A stretch of DNA of 64,000 bases, from NCBI GenBank assembly GCA_947259995.1, contig CAMYOK010000002.1, positions 474,881 to 538,880 on the forward strand, written 5' to 3'. The translations under genes were made by a program, and so were the position numbers. The stretch is from an uncultured Pseudomonadales bacterium (lineage in GTDB: Bacteria > Pseudomonadota > Gammaproteobacteria > Pseudomonadales > Pseudohongiellaceae). Shown here piece after piece: positions 9,639 to 19,241 of this stretch; the first letter of the stretch is position 1, and every line of letters starts with the position of its first letter. The notes under the pieces are model-generated. The model was not told the origin of the DNA and searched no databases. It saw nothing but the letters and a program-made list of their open reading frames with translations.

Positions 9639-9645
9639 AGCTGGT

Positions 9646-9665
9646 ACCGCGCCTATTGGCGCGGT
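9646..9665. terminator. Bidirectional GC-rich hairpin between convergent genes
   Basis: A perfect 8-bp stem (ACCGCGCC / GGCGCGGT) with a four-base loop lies between two convergent genes. It overlaps the stop codon of the minus-strand hydrolase (9653-9655). No clear T tract follows on either strand, so termination strength is uncertain. Confidence 0.5.
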
Positions 9666-10420
9666 GCTAGCTCCAATGCATCAGCATCCTTCTTGGGTTC
9701 ACTCCAGCGCAATGCGTGGAAATCAAACCCTAGCTCCAATGTTGGCTTTACCACACAAAAATACGGTGAAAGATCAAAGTCTCGCGGGACATAATGGGTG
9801 TGATGTCGCACCTCAAACATGTGCTCGTCACTCCCCTGCTCAATACTGCTGCGCGGCAAAATTGGATAGTTAATTGACTGAAATGCCTGGGCGATGAGAG
9901 TAGAACAAATAGCTTTGGTGGGCTCCCCACTTCCCAAACTCAACATGCTTCTTCGATATTGTGTCGGCACGGCAGGGTTTTGAATTAAATAACGCATCAA
10001 ATCGAATATATTCTTCAAGTCGTAGTGAAACCCTATGCGTTCCCGCACGAAACTCAACAGAGACATTCGCTCAGCGTCATTTAGCCCGACTGGCCTGCAA
10101 ATACGCACGTTATATTCGGCGTATTTACTCAGCGGCACCATAGTGACACCGTTATTCAGGTCCGCTTCCACTAAGGTTAGCGCCTGTGTGCTTGGCTCCG
10201 GCGCCCCCATATAGAGACAGGCATGAGACCAGGTCGATTGTGTCAAATACTTGATCGCTGTACTAATACGAGAGTTACCATCTACCAACAAGATATCCCC
10301 TGGTTTTATCACCTTTAGAATCGCTTCAATGGAAGTGGTATCGTGTTGTTGGTAGTCGGGCCTTGGCTTGCTTAGGAAGGAAGCAAGATAAGAACCAATT
10401 GTGCGTGTAATTCTAAGCAT
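9653..10420 (-). CDS. YiiX/YebB-like permuted NlpC/P60 cysteine hydrolase
   Basis: 255 residues. The order of catalytic elements is that of circularly permuted papain-fold amidases of the YiiX/YebB group. GDILLV (41-46) and the histidine-bearing WSHACLY (H66) come first, and the cysteine (C172 in AICSTLIAQAF) comes late. There is no clear cleavable signal peptide, so the enzyme may be cytoplasmic or peripherally bound. The family is thought to cleave amide or thioester bonds in lipids or peptides. The substrate here is unknown. It is divergent from the aldehyde dehydrogenase gene. Confidence 0.8.
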   Translation of the reverse strand: MLRITRTIGSYLASFLSKPRPDYQQHDTTSIEAILKVIKPGDILLVDGNSRISTAIKYLTQSTWSHACLYMGAPEPSTQALTLVEADLNNGVTMVPLSKYAEYNVRICRPVGLNDAERMSLLSFVRERIGFHYDLKNIFDLMRYLIQNPAVPTQYRRSMLSLGSGEPTKAICSTLIAQAFQSINYPILPRSSIEQGSDEHMFEVRHHTHYVPRDFDLSPYFCVVKPTLELGFDFHALRWSEPKKDADALELAPRQ

Positions 10421-10541
10421 TTGTGTATTTTCCTACTGTTACCAGCCCATTGCGATAGAGTTCCCATTGCGCCCTAAGGTAACTCAAGCGAAACTTTTTT
10501 TCAGTTATACTGGTTGTCTATATCTAAAGGGGGTATTAACA

Positions 10542-11969
10542 ATGACTATCGATTGCACTAATTTTTATATCAACGGCAAATGGTTCAAACCCACACAGCG
10601 TAAGACCATTGACGTGATAAACCCCGCCACTGAAGAGCCCTATGCGACTATCAGCATGGGTACCAGCACCGATGTCGATGCAGCGGTCATAGCGGCAAGC
10701 GAAGCGTTTCCTTCTTGGTCACAAACCAGTGCCGTGCAGCGAATTGACATTCTAGACAAAATCATCGCCGGCATTAAAGCTAGAGCAGAAGAGCTCGCAA
10801 ACGCCATCTCTAGCGAAATGGGCGCCCCTATCTCATTTGCACGTACCGCGCAGGTTGGGACAGGCATTGCGCATTTCACGACGGCGCGCGAATTATTGCG
10901 AGGCTATGAGTTCGAGCAGGACCGAGGCAAAAGCCGCATCGTGAAAGAGCCTATCGGTGTTTGTGGGTTCATCACGCCTTGGAATTGGCCTCTCAATCAA
11001 GTGGCCTGTAAGATTGCACCAGCACTCGCTGCTGGCTGCACAATGGTCATCAAGCCTAGTGAGATGTCACCTGTAAGCGCCTATATCCTTAGCGAGATCA
11101 TTGCCGATGCAGGAGTCCCTGCCGGGGTCTACAACCTCGTCAATGGCGATGGCCCTAGCGTCGGGGCGGCGATCTCTGCGCACCCAAGGATCGACCTCGT
11201 TTCCTTCACTGGTTCTACTCGAGCTGGACGTGAAGTCGCCAAAGCGGCCGCGAACAGTATCAAGAGAGTTACTCAAGAGCTTGGCGGCAAATCCGCCAAT
11301 ATCATTTTGGACGATGCTGACTTCGCTCGCGCTGTCACAGGAGGGGTTATTTCCTGCTTCAGCAATAGCGGCCAATCCTGCAATGCACCAACTCGCATGC
11401 TGGTGCCAGAGGCCCGTATCGAAGAGGTGATCGAGATCGCCAAAGCAGCAGCGACGAAAGCCATAGTGGGGGATCCCAGCCAAGATAGCAGTCGCCTAGG
11501 CCCCGTAGTCAGTAAGGCTCAATACGAACGCATTCAAGGTCTCATTGAAAAGGGCATAGAAGAGGGTGCCTCTGTAATCGTTGGTGGCCTCGGCAAGCCA
11601 GAGGGGTGCACCAAAGGTTATTACGTGCAACCCACTATCTTTGCACATGCCAATAATCAAATGACTATCGCCAGAGAAGAGATCTTTGGGCCAGTGCTGA
11701 CAATCTTGACCTACAAAGACGAAAACGATGCCATCACGCAGGCCAACGATACCAATTACGGTCTCTCTGGCTATGTATCGGGCGAGCCTGAACATGCACG
11801 GCAGGTGGCTCGAAAGCTGCGTACGGGCATGGTTCATATCAATGGTGCGGCGCCCGACTTTTCCGCCCCCTTTGGCGGCTACAAGCAGTCCGGCAACGGT
11901 CGCGAATGGGGCATCGAAGGGTTCGAAGAGTTCTTCGAAACCAAAGCCATTATCGGGTACGGGGCATAG
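10542..11969 (+). CDS. NAD(P)-dependent aldehyde dehydrogenase family protein
   Basis: The start is placed at the ATG at 10542 (MTIDCTNFYINGKWF), preceded by AAAGGGGGT; the upstream in-frame extension runs back into the neighbouring gene and is not conserved-looking. The 475-residue protein carries the aldehyde dehydrogenase fold: PWNWP with N148, K171 for cofactor, FTGST (222-226), catalytic E247 in QELGGKS and nucleophile C280 in GQSCNAPTR. Substrate cannot be told from sequence. Candidates include medium-chain and hydroxylated aldehydes oxidised by broad-range dehydrogenases. It stands alone, convergent with slyD. Confidence 0.93.
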   Translation: MTIDCTNFYINGKWFKPTQRKTIDVINPATEEPYATISMGTSTDVDAAVIAASEAFPSWSQTSAVQRIDILDKIIAGIKARAEELANAISSEMGAPISFARTAQVGTGIAHFTTARELLRGYEFEQDRGKSRIVKEPIGVCGFITPWNWPLNQVACKIAPALAAGCTMVIKPSEMSPVSAYILSEIIADAGVPAGVYNLVNGDGPSVGAAISAHPRIDLVSFTGSTRAGREVAKAAANSIKRVTQELGGKSANIILDDADFARAVTGGVISCFSNSGQSCNAPTRMLVPEARIEEVIEIAKAAATKAIVGDPSQDSSRLGPVVSKAQYERIQGLIEKGIEEGASVIVGGLGKPEGCTKGYYVQPTIFAHANNQMTIAREEIFGPVLTILTYKDENDAITQANDTNYGLSGYVSGEPEHARQVARKLRTGMVHINGAAPDFSAPFGGYKQSGNGREWGIEGFEEFFETKAIIGYGA

Positions 11970-12162
11970 GGCACAGACGGGGAACTACCAACATTGAGCA
12001 TCGGTAGTGGAGTTTAACGGTAATACACTGAGCGGATGCTTAGCGAAGTGCGAGCCCGCAGGCTGCAAGCCTGTGGCCCCAATCAAGACTATCCGCCCGG
12101 GCGTCAATATTGCCGACCCAGGCGGAAACTGCTTAGCGCTTCAGGAGAACGAAGCCTAAGCC
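11970..12162. other. Folded spacer between ALDH and slyD
   Basis: This 193-base gap between convergent genes carries no convincing reading frame but several inverted repeats. One is an 11-bp arm pair at 12054-12064 / 12068-12078 with one mismatch and a three-base loop. Another is a 9-bp arm pair at 12093-12101 / 12117-12125. GCGGAT near 12033 can instead pair with ATCCGC near 12091, so the elements are mutually exclusive in part. It may be a structured 3' UTR, a small RNA or a repeat element. No known RNA family was recognised. Confidence 0.4.
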
Positions 12163-12654
12163 TTAGTGGTCGTGATGACCATCAGGGCCATGAACGTGGC
12201 CATGGTCAATCTCTTCGGGAGTTGCAGCACGGATGCTTACGACTTCTACATCGAAGTGCAGTGTTTTACCTGCCATCTCGTGGTTTCCATCAATCGTGAT
12301 CTTGTCACCATCTACGGCTTTTACGCGGATATGCTGCTGGCCGCCTTCACCTTGAGCAGTAAATACCATGCCTGGCTCGATCGTCTCAACACCGCGGAAC
12401 ATCGACTTGTCGATTACGTGGATCAAGCCTTCATCAGCTTCACCATAGGCGAGCTCTGGAGGGATGACGGCGTTAAAGGAATCACCCACTTTTTTGCCTT
12501 TTAGCTCGTTCTCCAAGCCTGGGATAAGGCCATGCGTCCCGTGCAAGTAAGTAAGCGGCGCGCCACCAGAGGAAGAATCCATCACTTCCCCCTCAGCATT
12601 TTTAAGCGTGTAGTGAATTTCGACTACCGAGTGTTTGTCGATTGCGTCTGTCAT
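12163..12654 (-). CDS. slyD: FKBP-type peptidyl-prolyl isomerase SlyD
   Basis: 163 residues. The FKBP half is split by the SlyD insert-in-flap domain (about 65-130), and the NHEMAGKTLHFDVEVV segment after it is diagnostic. The protein ends in a short histidine-rich tail (HGHVHGPDGHHDH), shorter than the Cys/His tail of E. coli SlyD but still a plausible nickel or zinc binder. Role: folding helper and possible metallochaperone for hydrogenase or urease-type enzymes. It follows the SDR gene by about 80 bases and may share its transcript. Confidence 0.95.
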   Translation of the reverse strand: MTDAIDKHSVVEIHYTLKNAEGEVMDSSSGGAPLTYLHGTHGLIPGLENELKGKKVGDSFNAVIPPELAYGEADEGLIHVIDKSMFRGVETIEPGMVFTAQGEGGQQHIRVKAVDGDKITIDGNHEMAGKTLHFDVEVVSIRAATPEEIDHGHVHGPDGHHDH

Positions 12655-12733
12655 AAACGGGTCCTAGCTTGTGTGAATAAAAATCTCCGAAGCGCCATTA
12701 TAAGGAAATGCGCACTCGGGGAAAGGGTGAATA

Positions 12734-13516
12734 CTATTTTGCTTCTTTTCCGTAGCGTTCTTGCAGCCTGCGCATTCCTGCAAGCCAGCGGTCATAATCC
12801 GCAGTTTTGCGCTGCATATAGCTTAAAACCTCTGGATGGGGCAATATTAAAAAGCGTTCTTGAGCCAGCGTCTCAATCACAGTTTGTGCCAGTTGGTCGG
12901 GCTCAAGCATGCCATCGACCCCAGCCGCGCCGGTGCCCCCTGCCGTCATTTGCGTGCGCACTGCCTGCGGGCACAGAACTGACACTTTGATCCCTTGGTC
13001 GCCATAGGTAATCGAAAGCCATTCCGCAAACCCAACCGCCGCATGCTTAGTAACTGCATAAGGCGCAGAGCCAATTTGACTGAGCAAACCTGCTGCGGAG
13101 GCCGTATTCAACAAATAGCCCTCCCCTCGGGCTAACATACTGGGCAATACAGCTCGAGAGGCATAGACATGGGCCATCAGGTTGATATCCCAGATGCGCT
13201 GCCATTGCTCGTTTGCGACCTCCTCGCCTCCCTTCGTAAAAATGCCTGCATTCGAGCAGAAAAGATCAATATGCCCAAAGGCGTGCAGGGTTTTATCGAC
13301 AAGCGCTTGAATAGCCTCTTCTTTGCTGACATCGGTGACAATCGCAAGCGCGTGGGTTTTCGCTGCTATACTGTCTTTTACTTGTTCTATCCCTACGGGG
13401 TCGATATCAGCAATCACAACCGCGTGCGCGCCCTCTGCCGCAAAGCGCTCGCATAGTGAACGCCCAATGCCACTTGCCCCGCCGGTGACTACGACAATTT
13501 TGTCTTTGATGTGCAT
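12734..13516 (-). CDS. Short-chain dehydrogenase/reductase
   Basis: 260-residue classical SDR oxidoreductase. The cofactor loop TGGASGIG is at 11-18. An aspartate follows the second strand (IADID), suggesting NAD(H) preference. NAG is at 89-91, catalytic S140, and YxxxK at Y153/K157. The C-terminal extension (about 215-260) with [19 protein letters not shown] resembles SDRs found with fatty-acyl or steroid-type catabolism, but the substrate is not determinable. It lies 31 bases downstream of the nitronate monooxygenase gene in the same direction, so the two may act on related compounds. Confidence 0.9.
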   Translation of the reverse strand: MHIKDKIVVVTGGASGIGRSLCERFAAEGAHAVVIADIDPVGIEQVKDSIAAKTHALAIVTDVSKEEAIQALVDKTLHAFGHIDLFCSNAGIFTKGGEEVANEQWQRIWDINLMAHVYASRAVLPSMLARGEGYLLNTASAAGLLSQIGSAPYAVTKHAAVGFAEWLSITYGDQGIKVSVLCPQAVRTQMTAGGTGAAGVDGMLEPDQLAQTVIETLAQERFLILPHPEVLSYMQRKTADYDRWLAGMRRLQERYGKEAK

Positions 13517-13547
13517 ATTTCCCCCTCAAGCCTTTGTTCACCAACGA

Positions 13548-14543
<996 letters not shown>

Positions 14544-14711
14544 CTATATGAACTCACCGTTGGCCATCCAGAGCCCCGATGCCAGCAAGCGACGATTATA
14601 GGCATAGACTGTGTTGGCTTGAAACCCGCCAACAAACGTCTCTTCACGCCGTTTTACAGCCTGAGTCACGAACAAAATATTATTTTTGTGGTTATAATCA
14701 TTGAGACTCAT
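14544..14711 (-). CDS. Possible small hypothetical protein (55 aa)
   Basis: An open frame with an ATG at 14711 is preceded at good distance by TTGGAG and ends 15 bases before the NMO start. It would encode a 55-residue, rather basic protein (MSLNDYNHKNNILF... RRLLASGLWMANGEFI) with no signal peptide, membrane segment or recognisable domain. It fills most of the space between NMO and the divergent nudL gene. It could equally be the untranslated leader of the NMO transcript. Not recognised. Confidence 0.3.
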   Translation of the reverse strand: MSLNDYNHKNNILFVTQAVKRREETFVGGFQANTVYAYNRRLLASGLWMANGEFI

Positions 14712-14726
14712 TGAAGCGAACTCCAA

Positions 14727-15380
14727 ATGACAGTGCCAGTAAGCCTTGACCCATTGCTAAATCAGCTTTTGCGATATTGTAAGCAAACGCAAGCCTTTGA
14801 GCGCCGTCCAATCCAGCATCCCGATCAAGCCATCAATCGCCTTATTAACTCCAAAGAATTGCCCGAGATAAGCTTTCGCAAAGCCGCAGTGTTAATTCCA
14901 ATTTTCTACGATCTCGACGCCTCAGCTGTTGTACTGACGCTGCGCACAGAGCACCTCAGCAGCCATCCAGGGCAAGTTGCCTTTCCAGGAGGCAAAGAGG
15001 ACCCGGGTGACGCAGGCCCTGTGCATACAGCCTTGCGTGAGAGTGAGGAAGAGATTGGCTTACCGGCAGATGCTGTGCGAGTAGTCGGTCGATTAGGGCA
15101 ATTACTGATGCCCTCGGGTTATTGTGTCACCCCTATCATTGGCCTTCTTTCTGCCAAGACCCCGTTAGTGCCTTGCCCGCGCGAGGTAGCCCACATTTTC
15201 AATTTACCACTGCGTTTAGCGCTTAACCCCGCCGCCTACACACGATCAAAAATAATGGTACAAGATAGTGAGAGAGAAACTTTAGAGATTCATCACGAGG
15301 GGTATAGAATTTGGGGAGCCACCGCGGCAATTTTGCATCACCTTGCATGCGAAGTTGAAAGTGCCGCAACTTCACTGTAA
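14727..15380 (+). CDS. nudL: Nudix CoA pyrophosphatase NudL-like
   Basis: 217 residues. The NuCoA signature typical of coenzyme A diphosphatases is present just before the Nudix box (LTLRTEHLSSHPGQVAFPGG, 70-89), and the box continues with ALRESEEEIGL (102-112). As in E. coli NudL, the upstream acidic position of the general Nudix motif is not conserved. The predicted reaction is cleavage of CoA or acyl-CoA to 3',5'-ADP and 4'-phosphopantetheine. The stop codon abuts the stop of the convergent diguanylate cyclase gene with no spacer. Confidence 0.9.
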   Translation: MTVPVSLDPLLNQLLRYCKQTQAFERRPIQHPDQAINRLINSKELPEISFRKAAVLIPIFYDLDASAVVLTLRTEHLSSHPGQVAFPGGKEDPGDAGPVHTALRESEEEIGLPADAVRVVGRLGQLLMPSGYCVTPIIGLLSAKTPLVPCPREVAHIFNLPLRLALNPAAYTRSKIMVQDSERETLEIHHEGYRIWGATAAILHHLACEVESAATSL

Positions 15381-16064
15381 CTAATCCCCTAGCAAGAGAT
15401 CACGTTCTTCGTTGCTTACGGACGTTTCCAATAGACTAGACGCATGTCTCACACAATTACGCCCCGCCTCTTTAGCGCTGTAAAGAAAAGCATCGGTATT
15501 GGCAATGAAGCGGGTCACATCAATATTGTCGCTTGCAGTAAAGCAATCCACACCAAAGCTTGCGCTAATAGAAACTTTTTCTCCGTCGATATCAAGCACT
15601 ATGCTGTGGATATTACCGCGCAACCTTTCGGCCAAGCCAACGGCGGCAGGCAGCGGAGTATCGGGCAACAAAATAGCAAATTCTTCGCCACCATAGCGGC
15701 AAGGAATATCGGCTCGCCGCACTGTAGATTGCACCGTTCTGGCGAGCTCCTTTAGGGCGAGATTGCCGACCTCATGCCCCCATCGATCATTAAAGTCCTT
15801 AAAGTCATCCACGTCTAGGATAATCAAAGAAAGCACCAACCCCGAACGACGCACGCGTTCGAACTCTGCCTCGATTGAATGCATAAAGTGTCGGTAATTA
15901 AATAAGCCTGTCAGTTCATCTAAGCGTACATAAGACTGCAGCGCCATGAGTTCTTCTTGGCACCGCACTAGCTTTTCAGCGAAGGGAGAATTGCTACCAT
16001 GCACAGCACACTGCGCTTGGCTTTTGTCTTCACTAGGCTGAACAACATGACTCTTTTTGGGCAA
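15381..16064 (-). CDS. Diguanylate cyclase (GGDEF domain)
   Basis: 227 residues. A short N-terminal region without a recognisable sensor (1-45) precedes a full GGDEF domain: DELTGLFNYRHF (49-60), DVDDFKDFND (84-93) and the active loop GGEEF (125-129). An RxxD inhibitory site (R116, D119) lies five residues before the loop, so product feedback is expected. Predicted to make cyclic di-GMP in the cytoplasm. No membrane segment. It is the last gene of a peroxiredoxin / dienelactone hydrolase / cyclase run with gaps of 23-27 bases. Confidence 0.93.
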   Translation of the reverse strand: MPKKSHVVQPSEDKSQAQCAVHGSNSPFAEKLVRCQEELMALQSYVRLDELTGLFNYRHFMHSIEAEFERVRRSGLVLSLIILDVDDFKDFNDRWGHEVGNLALKELARTVQSTVRRADIPCRYGGEEFAILLPDTPLPAAVGLAERLRGNIHSIVLDIDGEKVSISASFGVDCFTASDNIDVTRFIANTDAFLYSAKEAGRNCVRHASSLLETSVSNEERDLLLGD

Positions 16065-16087
16065 ATTTTCTATCTCGTGACACTAGA

Positions 16088-16804
16088 TTAGGCGAATATT
16101 TCCGTCAGGAAATCGGCGATAAGACGCTTGGAACGTTGATTGGCCGAACTGCTATAAACCGTCCCGATTGACTGGTCATTTGCATCCGGATTCGTGAACG
16201 CATGTTTGGTTCCGCCGAAAATATGCATCTGCCAATCTGCTTTCAACTCCGTCATCTCAGCTTGAAAACTTTGCACCTGATCTGGCAAAGCCATTGGGTC
16301 ATCATGGCCGTGCAAACAGAGTATTTTGGCGAGCATTTTTTCGTTAGCGAGGTCACTTTGATTGAGCAGGCCGTGAACACTCACCACCCCATCAACATCG
16401 GCCCCGCTACGCGCCAGCTCGAGCGCTGCCATGCCGCCAAAACAATAGCCTACCACTGCGACTCGATCTGGATCGACGCGACCCAAGGAACGCACAGCGG
16501 CCAGAGCCGCCAGCATCCTGCGGCGCAATAATGCGCGATCTTCGACATAGGGCATCATCAGAGCAGAATTACCAGCAGTATCGCCGTCTTTACCGAATAT
16601 GCCCTTGCCGTATATATCCACTGCGAAGCCCGCAAACCCTAACTCAACCATACTTTCGGCCGCGCTGCAGGCCAACTCACGTCGACCACTCCAATCATGC
16701 GCAATGAGAACGACGGGTTGTTGCTCGCTCAAGGTTTCATCCCAAGCAAAATAGCCTTCTAACGCATCATCACCATCTTGATAGTCAATGTAATCCGTTT
16801 TCAT
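16088..16804 (-). CDS. Dienelactone hydrolase family protein
   Basis: 238-residue alpha/beta hydrolase of the dienelactone hydrolase family. The nucleophile is a cysteine, C121 in GYCFGG, with D169 (HGHDDP) and H201 (TKHAF) completing the triad. The nearby E/R contacts seen in true dienelactone hydrolases are partly visible (WSGRREL). Members open lactone or ester rings; most chromosomal copies in marine bacteria have no known substrate. Middle gene of the operon with the peroxiredoxin and diguanylate cyclase. Confidence 0.9.
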   Translation of the reverse strand: MKTDYIDYQDGDDALEGYFAWDETLSEQQPVVLIAHDWSGRRELACSAAESMVELGFAGFAVDIYGKGIFGKDGDTAGNSALMMPYVEDRALLRRRMLAALAAVRSLGRVDPDRVAVVGYCFGGMAALELARSGADVDGVVSVHGLLNQSDLANEKMLAKILCLHGHDDPMALPDQVQSFQAEMTELKADWQMHIFGGTKHAFTNPDANDQSIGTVYSSSANQRSKRLIADFLTEIFA

Positions 16805-16831
16805 GGGACTAAGGTCTCCGCAGGGTTGGTT

Positions 16832-17311
16832 TTACAGTAACGCTAAAATGGCATCAGCGGCACTGACTTCGATTCCGCCTGCAGGTTCGACGGCGATATG
16901 GCTAACCACGCCATCGTCTACAATCATGGCATAACGCTTACTGCGTGTTCCCATACCAAAACCCGCTGCGTCCATTTCTAAATCAACCGCTTTCGTGAAA
17001 GTGCCATTACCATCGGCAAGCATCAAAATCTCTTCGGCGTTTTGGGATTTCCCCCATGCGTCCATGACAAACGCATCATTTACAGATAGGCATGCAATCG
17101 TATCAACACCCTTCGCTTTGATTTTATCAGCTTGCACGACGTAGCCGGGCAAATGTGTCACTGTGCAGCCCGGAGTGAACGCACCCGGCACTGCAAATAG
17201 CACCACTTTTTTACCGGCAAAGATTTCATCGGTGGTGATGTCCTGTGGACCTTTCTCACCCATTACTTTAATCGTTACTGCAGGAATCTTGTCACCAGTT
17301 GCGATGCTCAT
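16832..17311 (-). CDS. Peroxiredoxin (Prx5 type)
   Basis: 159 residues. The active-site segment PGAFTPGCT (42-50) holds the peroxidatic cysteine C49. The protein is of the Prx5/AhpE-like redoxin group, with LPGYVVQADKIKAKGVDTI and a conserved arginine (GTRSKRYAMIVDDG). It lacks a fused glutaredoxin domain, so it would depend on a separate glutaredoxin or thioredoxin. It reduces H2O2 and alkyl hydroperoxides. First gene of the three-gene minus-strand run. Confidence 0.92.
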   Translation of the reverse strand: MSIATGDKIPAVTIKVMGEKGPQDITTDEIFAGKKVVLFAVPGAFTPGCTVTHLPGYVVQADKIKAKGVDTIACLSVNDAFVMDAWGKSQNAEEILMLADGNGTFTKAVDLEMDAAGFGMGTRSKRYAMIVDDGVVSHIAVEPAGGIEVSAADAILALL

Positions 17312-17546
17312 TGAGAAATCTCCAAAGATAGTCTATGTGTCAAAAATGCAGCGTATAACTGAATAGTCAGAGGCTATACGCAGCCTTATTAGGAGTGCTG
17401 ATGGTAGCAAACTTCTGCTGAACTTACACAAGCTTGCAATGAGTTATTTGCTGGCCAATATTAGCCTTAAAAGCGGACGACACCGGCGATCAACGATACA
17501 ATACACCACCACTGCAGCATCGCGACTGGCATTGATAAGGGCGTTT

Positions 17547-18371
17547 ATGGACAGCATATTTTTTTGGGCATCAAAAATATTGTGGGCACTCGTCTCGCCA
17601 GACAGCTTATTTGTTATTTTGCTGCTTAGCGCCTATTTTTTACTATTATTTGGCTGGCGCCGAAGTGGCAGAACACTGCTTGGTCTTTGCTGCCTCGGTG
17701 CATTAGTCATTGCAGTTTTGCCCATTGCTGATTGGATTTCTTTGCCCTTAGAGAATCGCTTCGAGGCTTCTCCTAAACTTCCCGACACCCTCGATGGCAT
17801 CATCGTCCTCGGTGGGTTCATCGATACTCACGCCAGCGACACTTGGGAGCAGATCCAAACCAACGAAGCGGCAGAGAGACTACTAGCTTTTCAAGCTCTG
17901 GCTCGGCAATACCCAGAGGCGAAACTCGCTTTCACTGGCGGCATTGGAAGCCTTGACCGCAGCTCTAGCAATGAAGCCGACAACATCCCTCCCCTAATGA
18001 CTAGTCTTGGGCTCGCCGATCGTGCTGTCCACCTGGAGTCACAATCCCGAAACACCTACGAAAACGTTATCTATAGCAAAGAAATGCTTGCTCCTCGGCC
18101 AACTGAGCAATGGTTACTGATCACCTCTGCAGCCCATATGCCTCGTGCCGTAGGGATATTCTGCGAACAGCGCTGGCCAGTGCTTCCCTACCCTGTTGAT
18201 TTTCGCTCCGATCGCGAAAGAATGCTGCGTTTAGAGCTTCGTTTCGCGGAGCACCTGCTGACCTTGCGGCAGGCAAGTCGTGAATGGCTTGGGCTAGTCG
18301 CCTACTATTTAACAGGGAAAACAGCGCAATTCTTGCCTGATGGCGATAGCGAGTGCGTAAACACTTACTAA
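17547..18371 (+). CDS. YdcF/ElyC family protein (DUF218)
   Basis: The start is placed at the ATG at 17547 (MDSIFFWASKILWAL), preceded by AAGGGC; a longer in-frame version beginning at 17439 lacks a ribosome site. The 275-residue protein has two N-terminal membrane segments (about 15-32 and 40-62), then a DUF218 domain: IVLGGFIDT, LAFTGG, SRNTYENVIYSKEML, WLLITSAAHMPRAVGIF. This matches E. coli ElyC/YdcF, linked to envelope integrity and peptidoglycan precursor supply. The biochemical reaction is unknown. Its stop interlocks with that of the convergent protease. Confidence 0.88.
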   Translation: MDSIFFWASKILWALVSPDSLFVILLLSAYFLLLFGWRRSGRTLLGLCCLGALVIAVLPIADWISLPLENRFEASPKLPDTLDGIIVLGGFIDTHASDTWEQIQTNEAAERLLAFQALARQYPEAKLAFTGGIGSLDRSSSNEADNIPPLMTSLGLADRAVHLESQSRNTYENVIYSKEMLAPRPTEQWLLITSAAHMPRAVGIFCEQRWPVLPYPVDFRSDRERMLRLELRFAEHLLTLRQASREWLGLVAYYLTGKTAQFLPDGDSECVNTY

Positions 18372-19183
18372 TCTGCTGACTCTCCGGTTATCGAGTCGAT
18401 CCATAAAGCATGGGCTGAGATGCGCTCGTAGACCCCGACAGCGCCGTAGAGGCCTTGCACTCCGACCGGGGCGTCCTTCGCCGCGATCTCACCGACGGCC
18501 ACACCTGCAACGTGCCAACCAGTTTCTGTCTCTAGCAATGCCGGCCCACCGCTATCGCCGAGGCCGGGCAAGCCTTCTAAGTCGACGGCTTGAGTTCCCG
18601 GTAAGCGCGGATCATCGAAATCGAAACGTAGCCTAGACTGCGCGTCGGATACTAGATTGCGAGCCTGTCGAAAACGGCCATCGTCACGCTGAATGCCCGT
18701 CGTCCCCAGCCCGGAAAACCCCCAGCCAAGCATCGTCGCGACACGGTCACGCTCATCGCTCGACCGATACAAGGCTATTGGTGCAGGCAAGGGCACCGAG
18801 GCCTCTAGATGCAATAAGGCAAGGTCTACCTCTTGGTCGAAGTTTGCCTCATCATAGCGAAAGGCATAATTGGGGTGCATAACGACTCTATCGACTCCCG
18901 CCGTCAGCCCTGCGATCTGCACGATATATTCGCCGCCACGCTGAATGTGCCCACGTATGTCAGTCTCCTCAACACAATGGGCGGCCGTAAGTGCCCACTC
19001 GCTATGGATCAGGGTAGCGACGCAGACCTTGCGCTGAGAGCGCTGCTCTAACCAAAACACCGCTGGGAAACTCGATTCACTAGCCACGTATTGTGAGTAT
19101 CCAGTATCATGCCTAATGACGATGGCATTCGCTGTGGCAAAACTCGCCATACTGATGAGCACTATTAAGATTCGACTTGGCAC
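18368..19183 (-). CDS. Secreted trypsin-fold serine protease (S1 family)
   Basis: 271 residues with a signal peptide (about 1-20, ATANA). Catalytic H69 (TAAHC), D120 (DLALL) and S211 (GDSGGP) are all present. C54 and C70 match the Cys42-Cys58 disulfide of chymotrypsin numbering. The position corresponding to trypsin Asp189 is L205, and the usual Cys191 is replaced by glycine, so tryptic specificity is unlikely. Export to periplasm or medium is expected. The stop overlaps that of the convergent ydcF-like gene in a CTAA tetramer. Confidence 0.88.
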   Translation of the reverse strand: MPSRILIVLISMASFATANAIVIRHDTGYSQYVASESSFPAVFWLEQRSQRKVCVATLIHSEWALTAAHCVEETDIRGHIQRGGEYIVQIAGLTAGVDRVVMHPNYAFRYDEANFDQEVDLALLHLEASVPLPAPIALYRSSDERDRVATMLGWGFSGLGTTGIQRDDGRFRQARNLVSDAQSRLRFDFDDPRLPGTQAVDLEGLPGLGDSGGPALLETETGWHVAGVAVGEIAAKDAPVGVQGLYGAVGVYERISAHALWIDSITGESAD

Positions 19184-19241
19184 TGTTTATTCCCACACTG
19201 TTTGAACGTTGACAAACTCACTGCGTTGAAGAGATATTAAA

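Noticed and set aside
12036..12299. Plus-strand frame of 87 residues across the slyD 3' end
   Set aside because: It runs over the folded spacer and antisense to the slyD coding sequence, with no ribosome site; treated as chance.
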